DNA of 64,000 bases from Gaiellaceae bacterium (GTDB lineage Bacteria; Actinomycetota; Thermoleophilia; Gaiellales; Gaiellaceae): assembly GCA_026002995.1 (NCBI GenBank), contig BPGK01000001.1:1984001-2048000 (forward strand), read 5' to 3'. How positions within the stretch are numbered: the stretch's first letter is position 1; each line of letters starts with the position of its first letter. A program made the translations under genes and the position numbers. This document shows positions 46,644 through 64,000 of this stretch, in pieces. Below the pieces are notes generated by a model. It made no database searches. It was not told the origin of the DNA and worked only from the letters and a program-made list of their open reading frames with translations.

Positions 46644-47177
46644 CTACTTCGCCTCCTCGACGATCTCGCGCAGACGCCACCGCTTCAGCTTGGAGAGGGG
46701 GCGCGTCTCGACGATGCGGACGACGTCGCCCACCTTCGCCTCGTTCCGCTCGTCGTGCGCGTGCAGCTTCGTGCTGCGACGGATGACCTTCTTGTACACC
46801 GGGTGCAGCTTCACCACGTCGACGCGAACGACGATCGTCTTGTCGGCGGCCGCCGAGACGACCGTGCCCTGCCGCTCCTGACGACGACCGCGCGGGCGCT
46901 CCGGGTTGGGAAGCCGGACGATCGGCTTGCGCTCGGCGGGCTTCTCCCGTTTCGGCTTGGAGCGCTGCCGACGCTCGGAGCGCGGTAGGCGCTTGCGCTT
47001 TTTCTTCGGCTCCGAGACGACCGCGTGCTCGGTCTCGGCGCTGGGAGCAGCGGTCTCCGCCTCGGCCGCCGGCGGCTCGTCCGTCGCGGGCTCCGCCGCG
47101 GCCGCCTCCGCCTCCGCGGTCGGCTCGGTCGCCTCGACCGGCGTCTCGTCCTCGGTTTCCGTCGTCTCGTCGGTCAT
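46644..47177 (-). CDS. rpsQ: 30S ribosomal protein S17 with long charged N-terminus
   Basis: The conserved S17 OB-fold occupies about residues 100-175 ([40 protein letters not shown]). The first 55 residues are acidic and Ala/Glu/Thr-rich, and about 56-98 are strongly basic ([19 protein letters not shown]). S17 is normally about 85 aa, so this is about double. A real internal start cannot be excluded, but the frame is continuous from the ATG at 47177, which overlaps rpmC. Confidence 0.93.
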   Translation of the reverse strand: MTDETTETEDETPVEATEPTAEAEAAAAEPATDEPPAAEAETAAPSAETEHAVVSEPKKKRKRLPRSERRQRSKPKREKPAERKPIVRLPNPERPRGRRQERQGTVVSAAADKTIVVRVDVVKLHPVYKKVIRRSTKLHAHDERNEAKVGDVVRIVETRPLSKLKRWRLREIVEEAK

Positions 47178-47374
47178 CTCTCGATCCCTCGCGCGCGCTC
47201 GTTCTTCACCGTGAGGATCCGCGCGATCTCACGCTTCGCGTGACGGAGCCTCGCGCTGTTCTCGAGCACGCCGGTCGCTGTTTGGAAGTGGAGGTTGAAG
47301 AGCTCCTGCCGCGTCTCGGCCATCTTGCGATCGAGCTCGTCGTCGGTCAGCGCGCGCAAGTCCCTAGCCTTCAA
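47174..47374 (-). CDS. rpmC: 50S ribosomal protein L29
   Basis: This 66-aa two-helix protein reads [55 protein letters not shown], typical of L29 near the exit tunnel. It overlaps rplP by 11 bases and rpsQ by 4. Confidence 0.96.
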   Translation of the reverse strand: MKARDLRALTDDELDRKMAETRQELFNLHFQTATGVLENSARLRHAKREIARILTVKNERARGIER

Positions 47375-47789
47375 AGAGATCCGCCTCCCTCTTCACGAAC
47401 TTCGTCTTGACCGGCAGCTTCTGGCCGGCGAGTCGGAGAGCCTCTTTCGCGAGGGGCTCGGGGACGCCCGCGAGCTCGAACATCACGCGTCCGGGCTTCA
47501 CGACCGCGACCCAACCCTCGGGTGAGCCCTTGCCCGACCCCATCCGGGTCTCAGCGGGCTTCTTCGTGTAGGGCTTGTCCGGGAACAGGTTGATCCACAC
47601 CTTCCCGCTCCGGCGGATCTTCCTCGTGGCAGCGACGCGTGCGGCCTCGATCTGGCGGTTCGTGATCCACCCGGCCTCGAGGGCCTTGAGGCCGTAGTCG
47701 CCGAACTGCACCGTCGTCTGGCCCTTCGCGATCCCGGTGCGGCGCCCGCGATGGTGCCGCCGGAACTTCGTCTTGCGCGGCATCAACAT
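47364..47789 (-). CDS. rplP: 50S ribosomal protein L16
   Basis: This 141-aa protein sits at the A-site/central protuberance. It has [40 protein letters not shown], the [19 protein letters not shown] region and [20 protein letters not shown]. Its ATG overlaps the rpsC stop by one base. Confidence 0.97.
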   Translation of the reverse strand: MLMPRKTKFRRHHRGRRTGIAKGQTTVQFGDYGLKALEAGWITNRQIEAARVAATRKIRRSGKVWINLFPDKPYTKKPAETRMGSGKGSPEGWVAVVKPGRVMFELAGVPEPLAKEALRLAGQKLPVKTKFVKREADLFEG

Positions 47790-48760
47790 CAGCTCTCACC
47801 CTCGCTCGCGCCGGTCTCGGCCGAAGACTCCGTCTCCACGACCGCCTCGGGCGCCTCCTGCTCGGACGTAAGCGGCAGCTCCGCCTCGGCGGCCTCCGGC
47901 GCCTGTGCCTCCGACTCCTCGGGGTGCAGCTCGGGACGAGGTCGCTGGCCGGTGCGGGCACCAGGCCGCTGCCCGCGACGGCGCCGCTGGACGATCCCGA
48001 GCCCCTCGCGGTCGACCCCGCGTCCGCGGCCCTCGCGGGAAGCGCCGAGCCCCTCGGCCGGACCGCCCCGTCGACGAGCCTGATCCTGGTCGCCGAGGCG
48101 GGCGTCACGGCCGGCTCCGCCTTCGTACCCCTCCGGCATGATCTCGCCCTTGTTGATCCAGACCTTCACGCCGATCTGGCCGAAGGTCGTCTTCGCCTCC
48201 GCCTGTCCGTAGTCGATGTCGGCGCGGATCGTGTGCAGCGGGACCCGTCCCTCCGAGTACGTCTCGCGGCGGCTCATCTCGCCTCCGCCGAGGCGACCGG
48301 CGGCAGTGATCTTGATCCCCTGCGCTCCCGAGCGCATCGCCGACGCCAGCGAGCGCTTCATCGCCCGGCGGAAGCTCACTCGGTTCTGGAGCTGCTCGGC
48401 GATCGACTGCGCAACGAGCTTCGCATCGAGCTCCGGGCGCTTGATCTCGTTGATGTTGATGTGGACGTTCTTCTTCGTAATCGCGTGCAGCTCACGACGG
48501 AGCGCGTCGACCTCGACCCCCGACTTCCCGATCACGATCCCGGGACGGGCCGTGTAGATGTCCACGGTGACCCGCTGCTTGTCCTTGCGGATGAGGATGT
48601 CCGAGAGGCCCGCGTGCGACAGCTTGCGGAGGATGTGCTCGCGGATCCTGACGTCCTCGAGCAGGTAGTCGGCGAACTCGCTCTTCCCGGTCCACCAGTT
48701 CGACTTCCAGTCGTGGATGACGCCGACGCGGAGCCCCCCGGGATGCACCTTCTGACCCAT
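47789..48760 (-). CDS. rpsC: 30S ribosomal protein S3 with long C-terminal tail
   Basis: S3 forms part of the mRNA entry tunnel. The KH-type domain has [20 protein letters not shown], and the C-terminal core ends near [17 protein letters not shown] (about 220). The remaining 100 residues are Arg/Gly-rich then acidic ([20 protein letters not shown]), making 323 aa against about 218-275 in relatives. It overlaps rplV by one base. Confidence 0.95.
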   Translation of the reverse strand: MGQKVHPGGLRVGVIHDWKSNWWTGKSEFADYLLEDVRIREHILRKLSHAGLSDILIRKDKQRVTVDIYTARPGIVIGKSGVEVDALRRELHAITKKNVHININEIKRPELDAKLVAQSIAEQLQNRVSFRRAMKRSLASAMRSGAQGIKITAAGRLGGGEMSRRETYSEGRVPLHTIRADIDYGQAEAKTTFGQIGVKVWINKGEIMPEGYEGGAGRDARLGDQDQARRRGGPAEGLGASREGRGRGVDREGLGIVQRRRRGQRPGARTGQRPRPELHPEESEAQAPEAAEAELPLTSEQEAPEAVVETESSAETGASEGES

Positions 48761-49224
48761 CAGGCAGTCGCTCCTTCCTTCTCTCGCGCCGGCGCGGTCT
48801 GCTTCTCACGGGCGGCGGCACCGGTCCGCGCCGCCTTCCGCGCTCTGCGCGTCGTCTCCGCCCGGGGAGCCGCCGGCTCCGCGAGCACGAGCGTCACGTG
48901 GCAGGTGCGCTTGCGGATCCTGTTGACGCGGCCGCGGGCGCGGGGCTTCCACCGCTTCAGGGTCGGCCCCTCGTCGGCGTAGGCCTGGGCGACGACGAGC
49001 TCGTCGCCGTCGAGACCGAGGTTCGCCTCGGCGTTCGCGACCGCGGAGCGGAGCACCTTCTCGATGTCCGTCGCCACAGCGCGCGGCGTGAACGCGAGCA
49101 CCGTTCGCGCCTCCGGCACCGGAAGCCCTCGGATGTGGTCGAGCACGACCCGCGCCTTGCGCGCAGACGTGCGCACCCACTTCGCCTGCGCGCGCACGGT
49201 CGGAGTGTCGGTCGCAACGCCCAT
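48760..49224 (-). CDS. rplV: 50S ribosomal protein L22
   Basis: This 154-aa exit-tunnel protein has [20 protein letters not shown], the tunnel beta-hairpin region [20 protein letters not shown] and a basic Ala-rich C-terminal tail. Macrolide-resistance insertions occur in such hairpins, but no oddity is seen. It is joined to rpsS by a one-base overlap. Confidence 0.96.
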   Translation of the reverse strand: MGVATDTPTVRAQAKWVRTSARKARVVLDHIRGLPVPEARTVLAFTPRAVATDIEKVLRSAVANAEANLGLDGDELVVAQAYADEGPTLKRWKPRARGRVNRIRKRTCHVTLVLAEPAAPRAETTRRARKAARTGAAAREKQTAPAREKEGATA

Positions 49225-49508
49225 CAGCGCCTCTTCACCTGCGCCTGGCGATCGCCCGCATGCCCGCGGAACGTGCGTGTGGGCGCGAACTCGCCGAGCT
49301 TGTGGCCGACCATCTGCTCGGTCACGAACACGGGGACGTGCTTGCGCCCGTCGTGGACCGCGATCGTGTGCCCGACCATCTCGGGGAAGATGGTCGAAGC
49401 GCGCGACCAGGTCCGGATCATCCGCTTCTCGCCGGTCGCGTTCATCGCCTCGATCCGGCGCAGCAGCCGCTCCTCCACGAACGGCCCCTTCCTCGACGAT
49501 CTGCTCAC
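49224..49508 (-). CDS. rpsS: 30S ribosomal protein S19
   Basis: This 94-aa protein reads [40 protein letters not shown] and [20 protein letters not shown]. It binds the 16S head with S13. It overlaps rplB by one base. Confidence 0.97.
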   Translation of the reverse strand: MSRSSRKGPFVEERLLRRIEAMNATGEKRMIRTWSRASTIFPEMVGHTIAVHDGRKHVPVFVTEQMVGHKLGEFAPTRTFRGHAGDRQAQVKRR

Positions 49509-50353
49509 TAGCGCCTCTTCTCCTTGCCGCGGCGGCGACCGCGGACGATCAGCTTGTCGGACTCCTTGTGCTTGCGACGCGTGCGCTTGCCGAGCGTCGG
49601 AACGCCCCAGGGGGTGACCGGGTGCCGGCCGCCCTTCGACTTGCCTTCGCCGCCTCCGTGCGGGTGGTCGACCGGGTTCATCGCCGAGCCGCGCACGGCC
49701 GGGCGCTTCCCGAGCCAGCGGCTCCGGCCCGCCTTGCCGCTCGACTGGTTAGCGTGGTCGGCGTTGCCGACCTGCCCGACGGTCGCCCGGCAGGTGAGTA
49801 GGACGCGCCGCAGCTCGCCCGAGGGGAGACGCAGTACCCCGTGCGCGCCGTCCTTCGCCACGAGCTGCACGGACGAGCCCGCGGACCGCGCCATGCGCCC
49901 CCCTTGGCCGGGCTTGAGCTCGACGTTGTGGACGAGCGTGCCCGTCGGGATGTTTGCGAGCGGCAGCGCGTTGCCCGGCTTGATGTCCGCGCCCGGGCCC
50001 GACTCCACGACGGCGCCGACGCGGAGCCGCGCGGGAGCGAGGATGTACGCCTTCGCGCCGTCCGCGTAGTGCAGGAGCGCGATGCGGGCCGAGCGGTTCG
50101 GGTCGTACTCGATCGCCGCCACCTTCGCGGGGACGCCGTCCTTCGTGCGCTTGAAGTCGATCTTCCGGTAGCGACGCTTGTGTCCGCCGCCCTGGTGGCG
50201 CGTCGTGATCCGCCCCCGATTGTTGCGGCCGCCCTTCTTCGTCAGCGGCTCGAGGAGGGACTTCTCCGGCTCGCTCTTCGTCACCTCCTCGAAGCTCGAG
50301 GTGGTCATGAAGCGACGGCCGGGGCTCGTCGGCTTGTACGAGCGGAGCGCCAT
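49508..50353 (-). CDS. rplB: 50S ribosomal protein L2
   Basis: This 281-aa protein is close to the peptidyl-transferase centre. It has [40 protein letters not shown], the [11 protein letters not shown] signature containing the functional His, and a basic C-terminal tail. It shares one base with rplW. Confidence 0.97.
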   Translation of the reverse strand: MALRSYKPTSPGRRFMTTSSFEEVTKSEPEKSLLEPLTKKGGRNNRGRITTRHQGGGHKRRYRKIDFKRTKDGVPAKVAAIEYDPNRSARIALLHYADGAKAYILAPARLRVGAVVESGPGADIKPGNALPLANIPTGTLVHNVELKPGQGGRMARSAGSSVQLVAKDGAHGVLRLPSGELRRVLLTCRATVGQVGNADHANQSSGKAGRSRWLGKRPAVRGSAMNPVDHPHGGGEGKSKGGRHPVTPWGVPTLGKRTRRKHKESDKLIVRGRRRGKEKRR

Positions 50354-50649
50354 CAGACGGAGGCCCCCTCGAAGATCTCGATCTCGTGTCCTTCCTTCAA
50401 CTGCACGATCGCCTTCTTCCACCCCGGTCGGCGACCGGCGGTGTACCCACGCCGCTTCGGCTTCGGGCGCACCTTGACGATGTTCACGCTCGCGACCTCG
50501 ACGTCGAACGCCTCCTCCACCGCCTGGCGGATCTGCGTCTTGTGCGCGTCGGGATGGACGCGGAACGTGTACTTGCGGTCGGTGATGAGCGAGTAGCTCT
50601 TCTCCGACACGACAGGGGCGATGAGGATCTGGTTCGGGTGCAGGCTCAC
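50353..50649 (-). CDS. rplW: 50S ribosomal protein L23
   Basis: This 98-aa protein is the docking site for trigger factor and SRP at the tunnel exit. It reads [40 protein letters not shown] and [20 protein letters not shown]. The GTG at 50649 overlaps the rplD stop as GTGA. Confidence 0.96.
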   Translation of the reverse strand: MSLHPNQILIAPVVSEKSYSLITDRKYTFRVHPDAHKTQIRQAVEEAFDVEVASVNIVKVRPKPKRRGYTAGRRPGWKKAIVQLKEGHEIEIFEGASV

Positions 50650-51305
50650 GGTGCAGCCTCCTCCGCCGCTGCCGCACCTGCCCGCGCGAGCACGAGCGGG
50701 AGCGCAGCCTGCGTCACGAGCAGCGAGCGTGCCCAGACGACCGCCGCCACCTCGAGCTCGGCGGGGACGGTGACGAGCACCTTCTCCAGGTTGCGGAACG
50801 ACTTCACGAGCGCCTCCTCGTCCTCCGTCGCCACGACGAGCGTCGGGCGCGGCGCCCCCCACTCCTCGAGCAGCGCGACCGCGGACTTCGTCGAAGGTCG
50901 CTCGAAGCGGGCGCCGTCGACGAGCGCCACGGTACCGCCTGCGGCGTGGCTCGAGAGCGCGCCGCGGAGCGCGGCTCGGCGCGCCTTGCGATTGACCTTC
51001 ACCTCGAAGCTGCGCATTCCCGGCGGGAACGCAACGCCGCCGCCGGTCCAGTGCGGCGCCCGCGTCGTTCCGGCGCGCGCGCGGCCCGTCCCCTTCTGGC
51101 GCCACGGCTTCGAGCGTCCGCCGGAGACGAGCCCGCGGCTCTTCGCTCCGCGCGTCCCCGCGCGGGCCGCGTTGAGCTCCGCCCGCACCGTCTCGTGGAC
51201 GAGGTGCGGCTTGATCTCGGCCGCGAACACGTCCGGGGCGAGTGCGACCTCGGAGGCGCCCGCAGCGCCGAGCACCGGCGCGGTGGGAGCGGTCGTCGTG
51301 CTCAT
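50646..51305 (-). CDS. rplD: 50S ribosomal protein L4
   Basis: This 219-aa protein lines the exit tunnel. The tunnel loop [20 protein letters not shown] and [20 protein letters not shown] is the L4 hallmark. A short Ala/Thr-rich N-terminal extension and an Ala-rich C-terminus are present. In E. coli L4 autoregulates the S10 operon; a target leader was not identified here. It overlaps rplC by 4 bases. Confidence 0.96.
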   Translation of the reverse strand: MSTTTAPTAPVLGAAGASEVALAPDVFAAEIKPHLVHETVRAELNAARAGTRGAKSRGLVSGGRSKPWRQKGTGRARAGTTRAPHWTGGGVAFPPGMRSFEVKVNRKARRAALRGALSSHAAGGTVALVDGARFERPSTKSAVALLEEWGAPRPTLVVATEDEEALVKSFRNLEKVLVTVPAELEVAAVVWARSLLVTQAALPLVLARAGAAAAEEAAP

Positions 51306-51922
51306 CGCGACACCTCGCGGATCTCCACGATCCCGCTCTTCGGCCCCGGAACGGAGCCCTTGACGAGCAGGAGGTTGCGCTCCGGGTCGACCTCGTACAC
51401 GACGAGCCCTCGCTGGCTGACCCGGGTGCCACCCATCCGTCCGGCCATCCGCATGCCCTTGACCACGCGGGAGGGGAACGCCGACGCGCCGATCGACCCG
51501 GGCTTGCGAATGTTGTGCGAGCCGTGCGAGACGGGGCCGCGGGTGAATCCGTGGCGCTTGATCGTGCCCTGGTAGCCCTTGCCGATGGAGATCCCGGACA
51601 CCGTCACGCGATCCCCGGGCTGGAAGGACTCGACGGTGACCGTGTCGCCCACAGCGAGCTCGCTCGGGCCGCGCATCTCCACGAGATGGCGGTGCGGGGC
51701 GACCCCGGCCTTGCGCAGGTGTCCCAGCTCGGGCTTCGTGAGCTTGCGCTCGGGCACCGGCTCGAAGGCGAGCTGGACCGCGTCGTAGCCGTCGGTCTCC
51801 ACGGACTTCACCTGCACGACCGGACAGGGGCCGGCCTCGATCACCGTCACCGCGGTGACCTCCCCCGACTCCGGGTCGAAGACCTGGGTCATGCCCACCT
51901 TCCTGCCGACGATGCCCTTCAC
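51302..51922 (-). CDS. rplC: 50S ribosomal protein L3
   Basis: This 206-aa protein has GIVGRKVGMTQVFDPESGEV, GKGYQGTIKRHGFTRGPVSH, and the loop GSIGASAFPSRVVKGMRMAG that reaches the peptidyl-transferase centre. GTG 51922, 7 bp from rpsJ. Confidence 0.96.
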   Translation of the reverse strand: MKGIVGRKVGMTQVFDPESGEVTAVTVIEAGPCPVVQVKSVETDGYDAVQLAFEPVPERKLTKPELGHLRKAGVAPHRHLVEMRGPSELAVGDTVTVESFQPGDRVTVSGISIGKGYQGTIKRHGFTRGPVSHGSHNIRKPGSIGASAFPSRVVKGMRMAGRMGGTRVSQRGLVVYEVDPERNLLLVKGSVPGPKSGIVEIREVSR

Positions 51923-51929
51923 GTCTGCC

Positions 51930-52238
51930 CTAGAGCTTGATCTCGATGTCGACCCCGGCCGGAAGGTCGAGCCGCATGAGCGAGTCGACCGTCTTCGGCG
52001 TCGGGCTGTGGATGTCGATCAGGCGCTTGTGCGTCCGCACCTCGAAGTGCTCGCGGGAGTCCTTGTCCTTGAAGGGACTGCGGATCACGCAGTAGACGTT
52101 CTTCTCCGTCGGGAGCGGAACCGGCCCGGTGATGGTCGCGCCGGTACGCTGCGCCGTCTCCACGATCTGAGACGCGGAGCGGTCCACCTGCTGGTGGTCG
52201 TAGCCCTTCAGGCGGATGCGGATCTTCTGCTGCGCCAT
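51930..52238 (-). CDS. rpsJ: 30S ribosomal protein S10
   Basis: This 102-aa protein also works as NusE in antitermination. It reads [40 protein letters not shown] and [18 protein letters not shown]. It starts the S10 operon proper, 46 bp after tuf across a palindromic repeat. Confidence 0.97.
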   Translation of the reverse strand: MAQQKIRIRLKGYDHQQVDRSASQIVETAQRTGATITGPVPLPTEKNVYCVIRSPFKDKDSREHFEVRTHKRLIDIHSPTPKTVDSLMRLDLPAGVDIEIKL

Positions 52239-52265
52239 GTGATCTTCGTCTACCTCGTGCTCGAG

Positions 52266-52284
52266 GGGCGAGGCGAGCCTCGCC

Positions 52285-52285
<1 letters not shown>
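52266..52285. repeat. Palindrome abutting the tuf stop (GGGCGAGGC family)
   Basis: GGGCGAGGC (52266-52274) and GCCTCGCCC (52277-52285) are perfect arms around GA. In coding sense it starts with the tuf stop (AAGTAGGGCGAGGC), just as the related element starts with the rpsD stop. It could weaken read-through from tuf into rpsJ. Confidence 0.6.
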
Positions 52286-53475
<1,190 letters not shown>

Positions 53476-53503
53476 CTGCTCCTACCCTCCGAGGATCGGA
53501 CTC

Positions 53504-55594
<2,091 letters not shown>

Positions 55595-55608
55595 GGCGAC
55601 GCTCCGGG

Positions 55609-56079
55609 TTACCAGCGGAAGTGCGCGAAGGCCTTGTTCGCCTGCGCCATCCGGTAGATGTCGTCCTTGCGCTTGTACGCTCCGCCCTGCTGGACGATCG
55701 CGTCGAGCAGCTCACCTGCGAGCTTCGCGGGCATCCCTTTCTCGCGGCGCTCACGCGCCGCCTGCACGAGCCAGCGGATGGCGAGCGTGCGGGCACGGCG
55801 CTGCGGCACCTCGACGGGCACCTGGTAGTTCGAGCCGCCGACGCGGCGCGAGCGGACCTCGAGAACCGGCGTGACACTCTTCACTGCCTGCTCGAGCACC
55901 TCGAGCTCGCCCTTGCCGGACCGCTCGGACGCGAGCGCGAGCGCGTCGTACACGATCCGCTCGGCGATCGACTTCTTGCCGTCCAGCATGAGCCGGTTGA
56001 CGAGTTGCGTGACGAGGACCGAGCCGTAGACGGGGTCCGGCTCGAGCTCGCGGGGCTGGATCTCTGCGCGGCGGGGCAT
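55609..56079 (-). CDS. rpsG: 30S ribosomal protein S7
   Basis: This 156-aa head-assembly protein reads [40 protein letters not shown] and [20 protein letters not shown]. In E. coli S7 represses the str operon; no target was modelled here. It is 1 bp from rpsL. Confidence 0.97.
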   Translation of the reverse strand: MPRRAEIQPRELEPDPVYGSVLVTQLVNRLMLDGKKSIAERIVYDALALASERSGKGELEVLEQAVKSVTPVLEVRSRRVGGSNYQVPVEVPQRRARTLAIRWLVQAARERREKGMPAKLAGELLDAIVQQGGAYKRKDDIYRMAQANKAFAHFRW

Positions 56080-56080
56080 G

Positions 56081-56449
56081 TCAGGCCTTCTTCGCTCCGT
56101 ACTTCGAGCGCGCCTGGCGACGCTCGGAGACGCCGGCCGCGTCGAGGCCGCCGCGGATGACCTTGTAACGGAAGCCCGGGAGATCCTTGACGCGCCCCCC
56201 GCGCACGAGAACCACCGAGTGCTCCTGCAGGTTGTGGCCCTCGCCGGGGATGTACGCGCCGACCTCCATCTGGTTCGTCAGCCGGACGCGAGCCACCTTC
56301 CGAAGCGCCGAGTTCGGCTTCTTCGGCGTCGTCGTGTAGACACGCGTGCACACGCCGCGCTTCTGCGGCGCCCCGCGCAGGGCGGGAGTCTTCACCTTCG
56401 CCTTGGGCGCCGTGCGCCCCTTGCGAACGAGTTGGTTGACGGTCGGCAC
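56081..56449 (-). CDS. rpsL: 30S ribosomal protein S12
   Basis: This 122-aa decoding-centre protein reads [20 protein letters not shown], then [19 protein letters not shown] and [20 protein letters not shown]. The Lys residues (Lys43 and Lys88 counting the start) whose substitution gives streptomycin resistance in other bacteria are present, so it looks like the sensitive form. The GTG start at 56449 fits. It begins the str operon after the GGDEF insertion. Confidence 0.97.
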   Translation of the reverse strand: MPTVNQLVRKGRTAPKAKVKTPALRGAPQKRGVCTRVYTTTPKKPNSALRKVARVRLTNQMEVGAYIPGEGHNLQEHSVVLVRGGRVKDLPGFRYKVIRGGLDAAGVSERRQARSKYGAKKA

Positions 56450-56528
56450 GCGTTGCTCTCCTACGACTGGTCGATTGTCTTCACACAGAAAGGCCGGCAG
56501 GCTCGACGCCCGCCGTCCGGGCCGGCGG

Positions 56529-56534
56529 ATAGTA
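56529..56534 (-). promoter_or_regulatory. Putative -10 box of the str operon
   Basis: The minus strand reads TACTAT, which would give a leader of about 73 nt before rpsL. That leader holds a CCGCCG/CGGCGG hairpin. The operon promoter therefore lies between rpsL and the divergent GGDEF gene. Confidence 0.5.
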
Positions 56535-56585
56535 GCAGAACGGCGTTCGTTCGCACGCGCCGGTGGCACTCGTCGCCGAACCCAA

Positions 56586-56591
56586 TAGAGT
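56586..56591 (+). promoter_or_regulatory. Putative -10 box of the GGDEF gene
   Basis: TAGAGT precedes ATG 56610 by 18 nt, with AGGGGAG-type ribosome-binding sequence between. No clear -35 was found. Confidence 0.4.
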
Positions 56592-56609
56592 GAGGGGACA
56601 GGGGAGTGG

Positions 56610-57734
56610 ATGGATGAGATCGTGACTGCGGCGCTCGCTGCGGCACTCGCCGCGGTGCTCGTCGCCGGGATCGTCCTGATCGCCTGGCGGCGTGCGACCG
56701 CGCGGACCGAGCGCTGGTTCGAGCTCGCGCTCGGCGAGCTCGACGCGCACATGGGAGCGATCTCGCGACACCTGGAGCGGGCGCTCGAGCGCGCCGAGGG
56801 CGTTCGCGGACGGAAGGAGCTCGACCTCGCGCTGACACTCGACCTCGAGGAGCTGCTGCGCCGACTCGCGGCCGAGGCGAGAGCCCGGATCGGCGCCGAT
56901 GCGGCTGCGGTCCGCGTCCGGGGGGCAGGCGACGACATCGCCTCTGCGTCGGTCGGCGCCGACGGCGGCGAGCGGCTGCTCGAGGCGGCCCTCGCCGCGC
57001 CCCAGTCTCCCCCGTTCCGCGCACTGAGCCTGGCGTGGAGCTACGCCCCCGGGGAGGGAGCGGAGGGCGCGTTCCGCTCGGGGCTCGTCGTCCCGCTCGT
57101 CGAAGACGGCATCGAGACCGGAGCGCTCGTCGCCTATGGGCGCCAAGCGGGCGCCTTCCACCAGGACCACGCACAGGCGCTCGAGACACTCGCGGCCGAC
57201 GTCGCCCCGGGGCTCGCGAACGCACGGCGCTTCGCGGAGGCCGAGCGACGAGCCGTGACCGACGCCCTCACCGGCGTCCGTAACCGGCGCGGATACGACG
57301 AGGAACTCGCTCGCGAGGTCGCGCGCGCGCGACGAACAGACCGCCCGCTCGCGCTGCTCCTCCTCGACCTCGACGACTTCTCGGAGATCAACAAGCGCTT
57401 CGACTACCCCGGAGGCGACCAGGTGCTCCGGGAGTTCGCTGAGCAGCTCCGGCAGGCGGCGCGAGCGACGGACATCGTCTGCCGCCGCGGGGGCGAGGAG
57501 TTCGCGATCATCCTCCCCGAGACCGCGGGCGACGAGGCGCAGGTGGTGGACGCTCGCCTCCGGCGGATGGTCGCCCTCACCGACTTCTCGCACGTCGGGA
57601 GGCTCGAGTTCTCGTCGGGGCTCGTCCAGTGGCGCCCCGACGAGAGCCCGGAGTCGCTCGACGCCCGCGCCGCGGCCTGCGTCAGCGAGGCGAAGCGCGG
57701 AGGCAAGCAGCGACTCGTGCTCGACCTCCCATAG
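56610..57734 (+). CDS. Membrane GAF-GGDEF diguanylate cyclase
   Basis: This 374-aa protein has one N-terminal membrane helix (about 8-26), a coiled segment, a GAF-like sensor domain (about 80-205) and a GGDEF domain (about 215-374). The active-site GGEEF lies at 294-298, with RATD (285-288) as a feedback I-site. The metal Asp region is [18 protein letters not shown], where the usual GH is PG. It would make cyclic di-GMP. It is the only plus-strand gene inside the ribosomal block, between rpoC and rpsL. Confidence 0.92.
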   Translation: MDEIVTAALAAALAAVLVAGIVLIAWRRATARTERWFELALGELDAHMGAISRHLERALERAEGVRGRKELDLALTLDLEELLRRLAAEARARIGADAAAVRVRGAGDDIASASVGADGGERLLEAALAAPQSPPFRALSLAWSYAPGEGAEGAFRSGLVVPLVEDGIETGALVAYGRQAGAFHQDHAQALETLAADVAPGLANARRFAEAERRAVTDALTGVRNRRGYDEELAREVARARRTDRPLALLLLDLDDFSEINKRFDYPGGDQVLREFAEQLRQAARATDIVCRRGGEEFAIILPETAGDEAQVVDARLRRMVALTDFSHVGRLEFSSGLVQWRPDESPESLDARAAACVSEAKRGGKQRLVLDLP

Positions 57735-57749
57735 AGGCGCGGTCGAGGC

Positions 57750-57783
57750 GCGCGAGGCCGGGCCGCGATGCCCGGCCTCGCGC
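57750..57783. terminator. Hairpin between convergent GGDEF gene and rpoC
   Basis: A 14-bp stem (GCGCGAGGCCGGGC with its complement) surrounds a 6-nt loop. It would serve both the GGDEF gene and rpoC as a bidirectional terminator. No T-tract. Confidence 0.6.
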
Positions 57784-57791
57784 TGCATCCG

Positions 57792-62360
<4,569 letters not shown>

Positions 62361-62404
62361 CAGGCTCTCTCGTTCCTCTCTCTCAGTGCGTCAGTGCGGT
62401 TCGG

Positions 62405-64000
<1,596 letters not shown>

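Overview
The window comes from a very GC-rich bacterial chromosome that looks actinobacterial. The gene order, the short two-domain Ku, the MoxR/DUF58 module, the DUF4081-GNAT and VanW proteins, and GTG starts that often seem leaderless are most reminiscent of deep-branching Actinomycetota such as Thermoleophilia. That placement is inference, because no 16S gene is present. No stretch of more than 300 bases lacks a gene. One tRNA gene (tRNA-Pro CGG) is present. No rRNA, CRISPR array, prophage or transposase gene was seen.

Region 1 (1-14.3 kb) carries folate and housekeeping genes. folP-folB-folK (minus) and tilS-hpt-ftsH (minus) form the two halves of a classic actinobacterial cluster. Here they are separated by a plus-strand block of membrane and stress genes: DUF4234, DUF4129, a small membrane protein, MoxR ATPase, DUF58, and a second membrane protein. 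Next come a lipoprotein, a histidine phosphatase and a GNAT gene (minus), then a divergent purine nucleoside phosphorylase and lipid kinase pair. The kinase seems to start at ATT.

Region 2 (14-25.5 kb) is accessory metabolism. It holds a sirtuin, a thioesterase, a VanW protein and an SDR. It then has two divergent acyl-CoA dehydrogenases (one MCAD-like, one glutaryl-CoA-dehydrogenase-like), a TetR regulator and a CaiB/AMACR-type CoA-transferase. A 16-bp palindromic motif occurs at both divergent junctions and marks a probable TetR regulon. An HAD phosphatase, an ECF sigma/anti-sigma pair and a methyltransferase follow.

Region 3 (25.5-35.2 kb) holds tRNA-Pro, a possible attenuator with leader peptide ahead of a 57-aa protein, a fasciclin protein, Ku, and an acyl-CoA synthetase. 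A cell-wall trio (NlpC/P60, 3D-domain, DacB) is followed by LigA and another HAD phosphatase.

Region 4 (35.2-64 kb, almost all minus) is the core expression superoperon. In transcription order it reads rpoB(partial)-rpoC, a plus-strand GGDEF gene, rpsL-rpsG-fusA-tuf, then S10-spc-alpha through rplQ, then an NfeD-like gene and truA. Palindromic repeats with the core GGGGTCAGGTC, of the type associated with REP/RAYT elements, lie beside truA and between infA and map. The second supplies the last codons of map. Several ribosomal proteins carry long acidic or charged tails.

Many isolated genes have a TANNNT hexamer ending 6-10 nt before a GTG, ATG or TTG start. Leaderless transcription is therefore probably common here, and I used it to choose several starts.
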